Below, in pieces: positions 26,800 to 34,963 of a DNA stretch of 64,000 nucleotides. Position 1 is the first letter of the stretch; every line of letters begins with the position of its first letter. This DNA comes from an uncultured Sphingomonadaceae bacterium. GTDB lineage: Bacteria > Pseudomonadota > Alphaproteobacteria > Sphingomonadales > Sphingomonadaceae. A program made the translations under genes and the position numbers. The stretch covers positions 459,001 to 523,000 of the forward strand of contig CANMWO010000003.1 in NCBI GenBank assembly GCA_947501695.1. The letters are read 5' to 3'. The notes below the pieces were generated by a model that saw only the letters and a list, made by a program, of their open reading frames with translations, was not told the DNA's origin and searched no databases.

Positions 26800-29235
26800 C
26801 TAGTCTCCGCGCATTGCCTCTTCGATCAGGCTTTCCGCTTCAATGAGCAACGCTTCGTCGGTTGCGCCTTGGGCAACATGTTCGCGGCCAATCATGACCA
26901 GTACCGGCACTGCCAACGGGCTGACCCGGTCCAGATCGACATGCACCATGGAACCAACCGCGCGGTCTAGAAGGTCTCCCAAGCGCGCGACATCAGTCAT
27001 TCGTGCTCGCGCATCGGCCCAGGCTGCCTGCATCAAAAGATGGTCCGGTTCATATTTGCGCAAAACGTCGAAAATCAGATCAGTGGAGAAGGTCACCTGC
27101 TTGCCAGTTTTGCGCTTGCCGGGATGTTGCCGGTCGACGAGGCCGCTGATGACGGCGACTTCACGGAACGCGCGTTTGAGCAGATATGAGCCTTCAATCC
27201 ATTCGAAAAACTCGTCTTCCAATATGTCGGCGCTGAACAGGGACGCAGGGTCCGTGATTGGTTCTACGCTCCAGCAGGCCAGAGCATAATCATTGGCGAC
27301 AAAGCCAATTGGTTTCAGCCCGCGTGTCTCCATCCGCCGAGTTAGCAACATACCGAGCGACTGATGAGCGTTCCAGCCCTCGAAGCTATAGACCGTCATA
27401 TAATGGAGGCCTTTGTGCGGAAAGGTCTCGATGAGCAGCTCGCCCTGCTCCGGCAAGCGTGAGCGATGGTCCTGCATCTCTAGCCATTCGCGGACATCAT
27501 CAGGGAAGCGCGCCCACCCTGCCCGATCCGTCAGAAAGCCGCGCACCCGGTCGGACAAATGGGTGGTCAGCGGCAAGCGTAGACCCATATAGCTCGGGAT
27601 CATCGCGGCTTTCTTGGTCGCGCGAACAATCACGTCGGACGTTTCGATCTTGACCAGTTCCAAACTCATGCCCGCAAAGAAAAACGTGTCCCCGGTGCTG
27701 AGCATAGCGGCAAAGCTTTCCTCGACCTTGCCGAGGTTGCGGCCATTTTTGAAACGTACCGTCATCATCGCTGCATCGACAATGATTCCGGCATTCAAAC
27801 GGTGCTGAATCGCAAAGCGGGGATGGACGAGATGCCATACTCCCTCGGCATCACGCCGGAGCCGTTTGAACTTGTCATAGGCTTTCAGCGCATAACCGCC
27901 GTCGCGCGTGAAACCGAGCACACGGTCGAACGTGTCTTTGTCGAGCGCGCTAAACGGCAGTGACGATTGCAGTTCATCGAGCAAATCATCTTCCTGAAAC
28001 GGCGCGGCACAAGCACAGGTCATGACATGCTGTGCGAGCACATCCAGCCCGCCGGGGCGGAACGGTTCGCCATCGCGCTTGCCTTCGTTGACGGCATCCA
28101 GTGCGGCTTGCGCTTCGAGATATTCGAACCGGTTGCCCGGGACTAACAAGGCTTTGGACGAGACATCCAGCCGGTGATTGGCACGGCCAATGCGCTGAAG
28201 CAGGCGCGAACTGCCCTTCGGCGCGCCCATTTGGATCACGCAATCAATGTCGCCCCAATCAACGCCGAGATCGAGCGATGCGGTACAGACCAATGCGCGC
28301 ATCTTGCCGTTTGCCATCGCGTTTTCGATCTTGCGTCGCGCTTCTTTTGAAAGGCTGCCATGATGAACCCCGATGGGTAGGGTTTCTTCATTGATATCCC
28401 ATAATTTCTGGAAGATAAATTCGGCCAGAAAGCGCGTGTTGGTAAAAACCAATGTCATCCGATTGGCTTTGATCTGCTCCATCACCTGTGGGATGGCATA
28501 GACGCCGGCATGCCCCGCCCATGGCACACGGATCTTATGGCCTTCCGGCGTTTCGGGAATCATGATGGATATATCCGCTGGCGCACCTTCTTCGCCCAGC
28601 ACATGAGTGACCGTGTCGATATCGCCATAGGGAGCAAGCCACGCGCGAAAATCGTCGGGATCAGCAACAGTGGCCGATAAGGCTGCGCGGCGCATGTTCG
28701 GCGCGATCCGTTGCAGTCGCGCGAGAGACAGCGACAGCAAATCGCCACGCTTACCGGACGCAAAGGCATGAACCTCATCGATAATCACATGCTTCAAATT
28801 GGCGAATAGTGTGAAACTATCCTCCTGACTGAGCAGCAGGTTGAGCGACTCCGGCGTGGTGAGCAGAATTTGCGGCGGCTTCACACGCTGGCGTGCCTTG
28901 CGATTGGCAGGTGTATCACCGCTGCGGGTTTCGACTTTGATCGGTAGCCCCATTTCGTCAATGGGCGTCAACAGGTTGCGCTGCACATCGACGGCCAAAG
29001 CTTTGAGAGGAGAAATATACAGCGTGTGGAGACCGTCAAAATCCGGCTGGTCAATAAGATCGACCAGCGTCGGCAAAAACCCGGCCAACGTCTTACCGGC
29101 TCCCGTCGGCGCGGTCAGCAGGGCATGGCGCCCTGCCCCTGCGGCTTGCAACATTTCCATCTGATGCCGCCGCACGGACCATGTGCGCGCCGCGAACCAG
29201 TTGGAGAGGGGTTCAGGAAGTAGGTTGCCGCTCAT
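26800..29235 (-). CDS. Ligase-associated DNA damage response DEXH-box helicase (Lhr family)
   Basis: Superfamily 2 ATP-dependent helicase of the Lhr type, 811 aa from ATG 29235. Walker A is APTGAGKTLAGFLP, the DEXH box is IIDEVHAFASGKRG, motif III is ALSATVADP, and motif VI is QRIGRANHR, with the winged-helix/DUF4145-like C-terminal region of the Lhr core following. It normally works with PdeM and an ATP-dependent DNA ligase and exonuclease. Here pdeM is 3.7 kb downstream, separated by two proteases, trhO and a GST, and ligase and exonuclease are missing from the window. Confidence 0.93.
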   Translation of the reverse strand: MSGNLLPEPLSNWFAARTWSVRRHQMEMLQAAGAGRHALLTAPTGAGKTLAGFLPTLVDLIDQPDFDGLHTLYISPLKALAVDVQRNLLTPIDEMGLPIKVETRSGDTPANRKARQRVKPPQILLTTPESLNLLLSQEDSFTLFANLKHVIIDEVHAFASGKRGDLLSLSLARLQRIAPNMRRAALSATVADPDDFRAWLAPYGDIDTVTHVLGEEGAPADISIMIPETPEGHKIRVPWAGHAGVYAIPQVMEQIKANRMTLVFTNTRFLAEFIFQKLWDINEETLPIGVHHGSLSKEARRKIENAMANGKMRALVCTASLDLGVDWGDIDCVIQMGAPKGSSRLLQRIGRANHRLDVSSKALLVPGNRFEYLEAQAALDAVNEGKRDGEPFRPGGLDVLAQHVMTCACAAPFQEDDLLDELQSSLPFSALDKDTFDRVLGFTRDGGYALKAYDKFKRLRRDAEGVWHLVHPRFAIQHRLNAGIIVDAAMMTVRFKNGRNLGKVEESFAAMLSTGDTFFFAGMSLELVKIETSDVIVRATKKAAMIPSYMGLRLPLTTHLSDRVRGFLTDRAGWARFPDDVREWLEMQDHRSRLPEQGELLIETFPHKGLHYMTVYSFEGWNAHQSLGMLLTRRMETRGLKPIGFVANDYALACWSVEPITDPASLFSADILEDEFFEWIEGSYLLKRAFREVAVISGLVDRQHPGKRKTGKQVTFSTDLIFDVLRKYEPDHLLMQAAWADARARMTDVARLGDLLDRAVGSMVHVDLDRVSPLAVPVLVMIGREHVAQGATDEALLIEAESLIEEAMRGD

Positions 29236-29294
29236 CGCACTACCCATAAGCAAGGCGGCTGGATTATCGAATCATTTTCGGATGGCCGAGATAT

Positions 29295-29966
29295 CTAATA
29301 TGTCCCTATCGCAGCCTCAATGAGGTCGAGTGTATGTTTGCGCACAGCAACTTTGTTAGCCCCATAAGCACGCCCGGGCAGCTTGCTCAGCAGTTCTGCT
29401 TGCTCCGTTGCGGTTTTCAAAACCATTTCGGGATCAACCAACATGTCGATATATCCGACGTCGAGAGCCCCTGCTGGCTCGTAAAGCTGCGACTGGATTA
29501 GCGCTTGAGTAAGTTTGCGGCCATCCAGGCGGGCTTTCGGAAGCTCGATGGCAAAGACCGGCAGATTCATATTGTTAATCGTCTCGTTCGCACCATAGCG
29601 AAACGCGCCGTTTGCACCGATGCGTGTATCGCAGGCCAATAGGAGAAACGCACCCATAGCGATGGCATGTCCATTACATGCGGCAATGACAGGAACCTGG
29701 CTGCTATAAACTTTAAGCAGCATGTTACTGGCCTGATCAAGCAATTCGCCAGAGCGCGCCGCGCCTTCTGCCGCCAGCCATTTGAGATCAAAGCCACCGC
29801 TGAAAACGCCTTCGCGACCGGATATGACGATTGCTTTGGCGCCGCTTTCCGCTTCTTCGAACTTCGCGATAAAATCTGTCATCCAATCCGGATTGATCGC
29901 ATTGGCTTTGCCGTCATCCATCATCAAATAGGCAATATCGCCGTCTATTTTTACCGTAATGCTCAT
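29295..29966 (-). CDS. Crotonase/enoyl-CoA hydratase family protein
   Basis: 223 aa from ATG 29966. The crotonase oxyanion-hole motifs are present (GVFSGGFDLKWLAAEG and NGHAIAMGAFLLLACDTRIG), but the usual catalytic glutamate pair of true enoyl-CoA hydratases is not obvious; ANETINNMNLPVFAIEL occupies the region of the second one. It could be a hydratase, isomerase or hydrolase in acyl-CoA metabolism. It lies 59 bp behind the helicase gene start on the same strand. Confidence 0.85.
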   Translation of the reverse strand: MSITVKIDGDIAYLMMDDGKANAINPDWMTDFIAKFEEAESGAKAIVISGREGVFSGGFDLKWLAAEGAARSGELLDQASNMLLKVYSSQVPVIAACNGHAIAMGAFLLLACDTRIGANGAFRYGANETINNMNLPVFAIELPKARLDGRKLTQALIQSQLYEPAGALDVGYIDMLVDPEMVLKTATEQAELLSKLPGRAYGANKVAVRKHTLDLIEAAIGTY

Positions 29967-30051
29967 TTGAGGCTCCACATCTAAAGTTTAATCAATCGAT
30001 TAAACTGGACGGGAAAGCAATTGTTATTTGTGGCAGTGATGAATTGGCGGC

Positions 30052-30999
30052 TTATCTTTTTAATTCTGCCATCAATCCAAATAATTGTGTCACATCGGGC
30101 GGAGTCGTATCGCCAGCATATTCCCGATAAAGGGTAGACACATTGACCGCGATCCGTTCGCTATCGCCCCAGCTGGAGAAATCGCCCAGCTTAATATCAT
30201 GCGCAGCATCACGCACCGAGAGGCCGGCATCATAGCGTTGGCGGGCCTCGCCATCGATATAGTGCAGATAGTCTTGCACCCGCCGGACACCGGCTTCGTC
30301 GGTGATCGGACCATGACCCGGAACAATGGTGTCAGGTTTCAGGTCGATGATATGATCGCAAGCGGCAATCCAGTTGGATACTGGCCCTGCCCACATTATC
30401 GGCGTACCCTCGATAAACAGGATGTCGCCGGTGAAAACAGTCTTGTCTTCAGGCACATGGACCAACACGTCACCGGCGGTATGCGCGGGGCCGACTTCGA
30501 TGAGATCAACCTGCTTGTCACCAACCTTTACACTATATTCGCCGCTAAATGTCTTGGTCGGATGTTTTTCCGCGACATCGGTAAAGTCAAAGCTGCCAAA
30601 AATATCGACAAGATATTGGCCCGCTGGTCCCATGTCCTTCGCCTGTGCCATGATCGCGGCCAAGGCAGGCGCAGGCAATTCATCCATTTCGCGCGCGCTG
30701 GCGTCGGATGCGATGACTTCGGCATGCCGGCAACAGCCATTGCCGTGCGTATGATCGCCATTGGCATGGGTGTTGACGATTGTACCAATATCATCCGCGC
30801 CAACACCTGCTGCATCGGCCATGGTCGCCAACATATCGCGTGTCAGGCTCGCGTCGAACAGCGTATCCACGAGCAGCGACTGATCACCATCCGTAATCAG
30901 CCCTGCATTGGACCAGCCCCAACCGCCATCGGGCTGCAAATAGGCAAATATGCCATTGCCGGTTTCATACAGACCTTTCTGGAAGGGGATGTTGTTCAT
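30052..30999 (-). CDS. MBL-fold metallo-hydrolase
   Basis: 315 aa from ATG 30999 (a GTG at 31005 is the alternative). The metal-binding motif is NTHANGDHTHGNG, i.e. HxNxDH, so the second His of the standard HxHxDH is replaced by Asn, as in some MBL subfamilies. VGPAHTAGDVLVHVPEDKTVFTGDILF and PGHGPITDEAGV supply later ligands. The remaining C-terminal half is helical. The reaction cannot be assigned. It is divergent from the AI-2E permease gene. Confidence 0.85.
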   Translation of the reverse strand: MNNIPFQKGLYETGNGIFAYLQPDGGWGWSNAGLITDGDQSLLVDTLFDASLTRDMLATMADAAGVGADDIGTIVNTHANGDHTHGNGCCRHAEVIASDASAREMDELPAPALAAIMAQAKDMGPAGQYLVDIFGSFDFTDVAEKHPTKTFSGEYSVKVGDKQVDLIEVGPAHTAGDVLVHVPEDKTVFTGDILFIEGTPIMWAGPVSNWIAACDHIIDLKPDTIVPGHGPITDEAGVRRVQDYLHYIDGEARQRYDAGLSVRDAAHDIKLGDFSSWGDSERIAVNVSTLYREYAGDTTPPDVTQLFGLMAELKR

Positions 31000-31141
31000 G
31001 CTCACTCTCGCCTTGTCGCTATTTTATTTTTGATGTTTTGGCAGTTTTCGATAGTTTTGGATAGGGCGACAGAATCGGCTGCTTGGCTGCACCTTCATTG
31101 TGTCCGAACTCAATTTGTTTTACGGTTGCAACAGCAAACCT

Positions 31142-32257
31142 ATGAATGAAACAGAACGCCCTCAATTCGGAATAGAACGGCTATTTGTCTTAGCCCTGCT
31201 GGTGATTATTTCACTCGCCTTTGCCCTGTTGATCGAACCGTTTTTTGGAGCGATTGTTTGGGCGGTTGTCGTCGCGGTTTTGTTTCAGCCGGTTTACCAG
31301 AAAATATCCGGATGGCTGTTTCCACGCAGCAATCTGGCGGCCTTTCTCACGCTGATATTGGTCATATTGCTGGTGATCGTTCCTGCGATATTGCTCGGCA
31401 TGGCCTTGGTGCAAGAAGCGACCAGCGCTTATGCCAGCATACAGGCGGGGGAAATTGATTTTGGCGGTGCTTTTGTCGCCTTGCAGAATAGCATGCCGGC
31501 TTGGGTGCAAAATCAGCTCTCCGCGCTGGGCTATGGTGATTTGGCAACGGTGCGGCCACAGATTGAAGAGGCAATTGGCAGCAGTCTGGAATTTCTGATC
31601 GCTCAGGCCTTTAGCGTTGGCCAGGGCGCTTTTCGTTTTATACTCGCTCTTGGCGTGATGCTTTACCTGACCTTCTTTTTGCTCCGGGACGGGCGCGCGT
31701 TGGCCGGTCAGATTGAATATGTTGTCCCGCTTTCAGAGAGCAAAAGCCGCATATTGATTGATAAATTTTTCGTTGTGATCATTGCGACGATCAAGGGTAG
31801 CTTTGTTGTTGCCTTGCTTCAGGGAACTATTGGCGGCCTGATCTTCTGGGCACTAGATATTCGCGGGGCTTTGCTCTGGGCCGTGTCGATGGCGATATTG
31901 TCGCTCATCCCTGCTATTGGAACCGGGTTTGTCTGGGTACCGGTGGCCATTTATTTGCTCGTGACGGGGGCGATCTGGCAAGGGGTGGTGCTGATTCTTG
32001 CTGGTATCTTCATCATCAGCTTGGTCGATAATCTCGTCCGTCCGATATTGGTCGGCCGCGACACGCGCATGCCCGATTATATCGTATTAATCTCGACATT
32101 AGGTGGCCTGCAACTGTTCGGTTTTAACGGCATTGTGATCGGGCCACTATTGGCGGCCTTGTTCATTGCGGTCTGGCGAATATTTGCGGAAATGAACAAA
32201 GCGGAGAGAGAACGACTAGCGCCGGTCAAGATCGCAAGTGATACGTCAAAGCCATAG
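31142..32257 (+). CDS. AI-2E family transporter (PerM/YdiK-like permease)
   Basis: 371-aa inner-membrane protein from ATG 31142 (the frame opens at 31100). It shows about eight hydrophobic segments in the AI-2E/UPF0118 order: two near the N-terminus (LFVLALLVIISLAFALLIEPFFGAIVWAVVVAVLF), a long periplasmic section (about 90-160), then TM segments with the signature LIPAIGTGFVWVPVAIYLLVTG and the DNLVRPILVGRDTRMPDYIVLISTLGGL block. The substrate is unknown; family members export diverse small molecules or cations. Its end overlaps the convergent DUF1801 gene by 32 bp. Confidence 0.88.
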   Translation: MNETERPQFGIERLFVLALLVIISLAFALLIEPFFGAIVWAVVVAVLFQPVYQKISGWLFPRSNLAAFLTLILVILLVIVPAILLGMALVQEATSAYASIQAGEIDFGGAFVALQNSMPAWVQNQLSALGYGDLATVRPQIEEAIGSSLEFLIAQAFSVGQGAFRFILALGVMLYLTFFLLRDGRALAGQIEYVVPLSESKSRILIDKFFVVIIATIKGSFVVALLQGTIGGLIFWALDIRGALLWAVSMAILSLIPAIGTGFVWVPVAIYLLVTGAIWQGVVLILAGIFIISLVDNLVRPILVGRDTRMPDYIVLISTLGGLQLFGFNGIVIGPLLAALFIAVWRIFAEMNKAERERLAPVKIASDTSKP

Positions 32258-32633
32258 CGACACAATGTTTCACCGCCTCTGTCGGAATATCCTGATCCAC
32301 ATCAAAAACAATCGCGCGTGATCCTTCGAATTTCAGAATATCTCCATATAATTGCTTGTACCGTTCAACCAGATCGGTCTGGCAATGCACATATATTGCA
32401 TATTCATTGTCAGATTTTTTGTGACGATTGATGCGGATGGTCGTCCCGGATTTGGTGGCTGACGTCAGATAGGCAGGCTCTCCCCATTTCAGGGTTTCTT
32501 CGAGTGGACCGATGACGGAGTTTTCGGCTGCGGTTTCGAGGATCAGGGTTCTGAGCGTCACCAGCTGCTTGGCCAAAGCTTTTGGCAAGCCGTCGAAAAC
32601 CGATTGCGTTTGTGACGGTAGCCTAGTGTTCAT
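32226..32633 (-). CDS. DUF1801 domain protein
   Basis: 135-aa cytoplasmic protein of the YdhG/DUF1801 family, which resembles an Sso-like small alpha/beta fold; function unknown. The family stretch ETLKWGEPAYLTSATKSGTTIRINRHK and YAIYVHCQTDLVERYKQLYGDILKFEGSRAIVFD is easily recognised. The gene overlaps the 3' end of the convergent AI-2E gene by 32 bp. No operon partner; the next gene on its strand is the ArsR regulator, whose 3' end lies 94 bp upstream of its start. Confidence 0.85.
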   Translation of the reverse strand: MNTRLPSQTQSVFDGLPKALAKQLVTLRTLILETAAENSVIGPLEETLKWGEPAYLTSATKSGTTIRINRHKKSDNEYAIYVHCQTDLVERYKQLYGDILKFEGSRAIVFDVDQDIPTEAVKHCVAMALTYHLRS

Positions 32634-32727
32634 GGCGTCATCCTGCTTTGCCGATGGCGAGATATTTGCTGGCTCAAGCGATCAATAGAGCAAGGCAATG
32701 ATTCTTGCCAATCCGAACATAGATAAT

Positions 32728-33084
32728 TTATCGCGTGACTATAGCAGGCACCCCGGTAGCAGCTTCGACTAGTTTCTGGTGATCGGGCTCATCTTTTAAC
32801 AAAGCTTCCATTGTTCTCACGCACAGGCGGGCGGTGTCATCCGCCAGATCATACCAAATCTGTTTGCCATTGCGGCGCGTCTTGACGATTTCTGCGCGGC
32901 GGAGTGCAGCGAGTTGCTGACTTAACGCTGGTTGTCCAATTCCTGTTTCTTTGTTGATTACACTCACAGTATTCTCTCCGCCGAGCAAAAAAGAAAGAAT
33001 CATAAGGCGCTGGGGTTGCGCGAAGATCCTCAGTTTTTCGCTGGCGGTTTCGGCCCATTCCCGGCTTTTATAGATTGCGGTCAT
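32728..33084 (-). CDS. ArsR-family repressor, BigR/SqrR type
   Basis: 118-aa winged-helix repressor. The HTH region reads INKETGIGQPALSQQLAALRRAEIVKTRRNGKQIWYDL (residues 43-80). Placement divergent to a persulfide dioxygenase, YeeE/YedE and SulP genes matches the BigR/SqrR persulfide-responsive regulators. Those proteins sense persulfide with two cysteines, but this sequence has only one (Cys88, in helix 5); the N-terminal position in GGENTVSV carries none. A perfect 21-bp palindrome lies 68 bp before its start and is its probable operator. Confidence 0.87.
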   Translation of the reverse strand: MTAIYKSREWAETASEKLRIFAQPQRLMILSFLLGGENTVSVINKETGIGQPALSQQLAALRRAEIVKTRRNGKQIWYDLADDTARLCVRTMEALLKDEPDHQKLVEAATGVPAIVTR

Positions 33085-33151
33085 ATGAGGTTCACCAGTT
33101 GCCTTTCTTTAGAAATGGGTTTTGATCCTTGTTGACGCCTTATAGATAAAC

Positions 33152-33172
33152 ATTTACATAAATTATGTAAAT
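33152..33172. promoter_or_regulatory. 21-bp perfect palindrome, probable ArsR/BigR operator
   Basis: Two 10-bp arms, ATTTACATAA and TTATGTAAAT, flank one central A and are exact reverse complements. The site lies between the divergent repressor and persulfide dioxygenase genes, 21 bp before the latter's ATG. A TTGACG hexamer at 33132-33137 is a possible -35, so the palindrome would cover the -10 region and block it. AT-rich 12-2-12-like palindromes are typical ArsR-family operators; direct control is an inference. Confidence 0.75.
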
Positions 33173-33193
33173 ATGTATTTATAAGGACGGACA

Positions 33194-34111
33194 ATGGCCG
33201 ATCTAGCACTTATCCAAGCGACCAATCAAATGTCTTTGGCACAAAATAAAGCTCCGGTGATTAGGGGCTTTTTTGACGAGGCCAGTTTCACGGTCACTTA
33301 CGTTGTCCACGATGCGGATTCCAAGGGCGCGGCAATTATCGACAGCGTTTTTGATTTCGATCCCGCATCAGGTCGTACATCTTTTGATTCTGCCGACAAA
33401 GTGATTGCTTATGTCACAGAACACGATCTGAAAATCGAATGGCTGCTAGAAACACATGCTCATGCAGATCATCTATCTGCGGCGCCCTATTTGCAGGAAA
33501 AGCTTGGCGGCAAGATCGCGATCGGCGAACATATAGTGTCGGTGCAGCAGGTTTTTGGAAAGCTGTTCAACGCCGGAACTGAATTTCAGCGCGATGGATC
33601 AGATTTTGATCGCCTATTTTCGGATGGCGATACATTCCAGATTGGAGGAATAGACGTCACCGTCCTGCATGTGCCAGGCCACACACCTGCCGATATCGCC
33701 TATGTGGTCGGGGACGCGGCGTTTGTTGGTGATACGATGTTTATGCCTGACTATGGCTCGGCCCGTGCCGATTTTCCTGGAGGTGACGCGCGGCAGCTCT
33801 ATCGGTCGCTCCGCCGAATATTGGAGCTTCCTGCGAACACTCGCCTTTTCATGTGCCATGATTATTTACCGGAAGGCCGCAACCAATATATGTGGGAATC
33901 CACTGTTGCGGCGCAGCGCAAAGACAATATTCATGCACATGACGGAGTGAGCGAGGATGAATTTGTCAAGATGCGGATGGCGCGTGACGAAACACTCGAC
34001 ATGCCACGTCTGATTCTACCTTCAGTACAAGTCAATATGCGCGCAGGCCATTTACCGCCACCAGAAGAAAACGGCATGCGCTATCTCAAAGTTCCGTTGA
34101 ACGGAGTATGA
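33194..34111 (+). CDS. Persulfide dioxygenase-like MBL-fold protein (Blh/ETHE1 type)
   Basis: Oxidises glutathione persulfide to sulfite in sulfide detoxification. The 305-aa protein has the MBL motif ETHAHADHLSAA (HxHxDH), VPGHTPADIAYVVGDAAFVGDTMFMPDYGSARADFPGG with metal ligands and the Blh/ETHE1 signature, and CHDYLPEGR. The position next to a BigR-like repressor and sulfur transporters supports Blh rather than a general glyoxalase. It overlaps the next gene by 4 bp, starting an operon of four genes. Confidence 0.92.
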   Translation: MADLALIQATNQMSLAQNKAPVIRGFFDEASFTVTYVVHDADSKGAAIIDSVFDFDPASGRTSFDSADKVIAYVTEHDLKIEWLLETHAHADHLSAAPYLQEKLGGKIAIGEHIVSVQQVFGKLFNAGTEFQRDGSDFDRLFSDGDTFQIGGIDVTVLHVPGHTPADIAYVVGDAAFVGDTMFMPDYGSARADFPGGDARQLYRSLRRILELPANTRLFMCHDYLPEGRNQYMWESTVAAQRKDNIHAHDGVSEDEFVKMRMARDETLDMPRLILPSVQVNMRAGHLPPPEENGMRYLKVPLNGV

Positions 34112-34551
34112 TATTCTCGTCATTTCCTCACGCCATGCCTTTCGAAGGCCTTATTGGCGGGCTGATGATTGGCGTAGCTGCAGCTTTATTGCTGCTTGGC
34201 CTCGGTCGGATAGCAGGCGTTAGCGGGCTAGCGGCGCGCGCCACCGGCATTGCGGATGGGGGGACGCCTCGTATGATAGCGGTTGCATTTATCTTCGGCT
34301 TGCCAATGGGGGCTCTCATCATCTCGGCATTGACGGGTGGCGTGGAAACCCGTTTTCCCACCACCGTTGTGCCTCTCATTATTGGCGGTTTGCTTGTCGG
34401 CTTTGGTACCCGGCTCGGGTCGGGTTGCACAAGTGGGCACGGAGTGTGCGGCATGTCCCGGCTTTCGCCGCGTTCTTTAGTCGCAACGGCCGTCTTCATG
34501 GTCAGCGGGTTTGTTACGGTGGCGCTAATGCGCCTTGGTGGCCTGCTATGA
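34108..34551 (+). CDS. YeeE/YedE-family sulfur-compound transporter, N-terminal half
   Basis: 147-aa membrane protein with about four hydrophobic segments. The family signature is GFGTRLGSGCTSGHGVCGMSRLSPRSLVATAVFM: the buried cysteines in GSGCTSGHGVCG are the thiosulfate-conducting residues of YeeE. Together with the next gene it forms a split YeeE/YedE protein, common in proteobacteria. The start overlaps the dioxygenase stop (ATGA). It likely moves thiosulfate or another reduced sulfur species across the inner membrane. Confidence 0.9.
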   Translation: MIFSSFPHAMPFEGLIGGLMIGVAAALLLLGLGRIAGVSGLAARATGIADGGTPRMIAVAFIFGLPMGALIISALTGGVETRFPTTVVPLIIGGLLVGFGTRLGSGCTSGHGVCGMSRLSPRSLVATAVFMVSGFVTVALMRLGGLL

Positions 34552-34955
34552 TACGCCTGATTGTCGCTCTTCTTTCAGGATCGCTCTTTGGCGCGGGCTT
34601 GGCATATTCGGGTATGTCCGATCCGCATCGGGTTCAGGGATTTCTGGACCTATTCGGTAATTGGGATCCAACTCTCGTTTTCGTTATGGGCGGCGCTATG
34701 ATTCCCATGACCATTGCATGGATGATCCAGAAAAGGTTCGAAAAACCTCTAGCCGATCAGCTTTTTTATCTGCCTGCGACAACCACCATAGACCGCAAAC
34801 TAATAATGGGTGGAATTCTCTTTGGAGTCGGTTGGGGAATTGGCGGCCTTTGTCCCGGTCCCGCCATTGCTGATCTGGCTTTGAACCCTCTACCTGCTCT
34901 GGCCTTTGTTGGGGCGATGTTGGCCGGGATGGCCATACAACGTGTCACCAGTTGA
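34548..34955 (+). CDS. YeeE/YedE-family (DUF6691) transporter, C-terminal half
   Basis: 135 aa from ATG 34548, overlapping the previous stop as ATGA; the longer frame from 34425 runs over that gene and is not used. Four hydrophobic segments and the mirror signature GVGWGIGGLCPGPAIADLA, with its buried Cys, mark it as the partner of 34108-34551. The opening LIVALLSGSLFGAGLAYSGMSDPHRVQGFLDLFGNWDP is typical of this half. Expected to act as a pair with the preceding gene. Confidence 0.9.
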   Translation: MIRLIVALLSGSLFGAGLAYSGMSDPHRVQGFLDLFGNWDPTLVFVMGGAMIPMTIAWMIQKRFEKPLADQLFYLPATTTIDRKLIMGGILFGVGWGIGGLCPGPAIADLALNPLPALAFVGAMLAGMAIQRVTS

Positions 34956-34963
34956 CGCGTAAA

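Noticed and set aside
30085-31149. 354-aa frame opposite the MBL hydrolase
   Set aside because: Antisense to a clear MBL-fold gene with all metal motifs; the protein has no family features.
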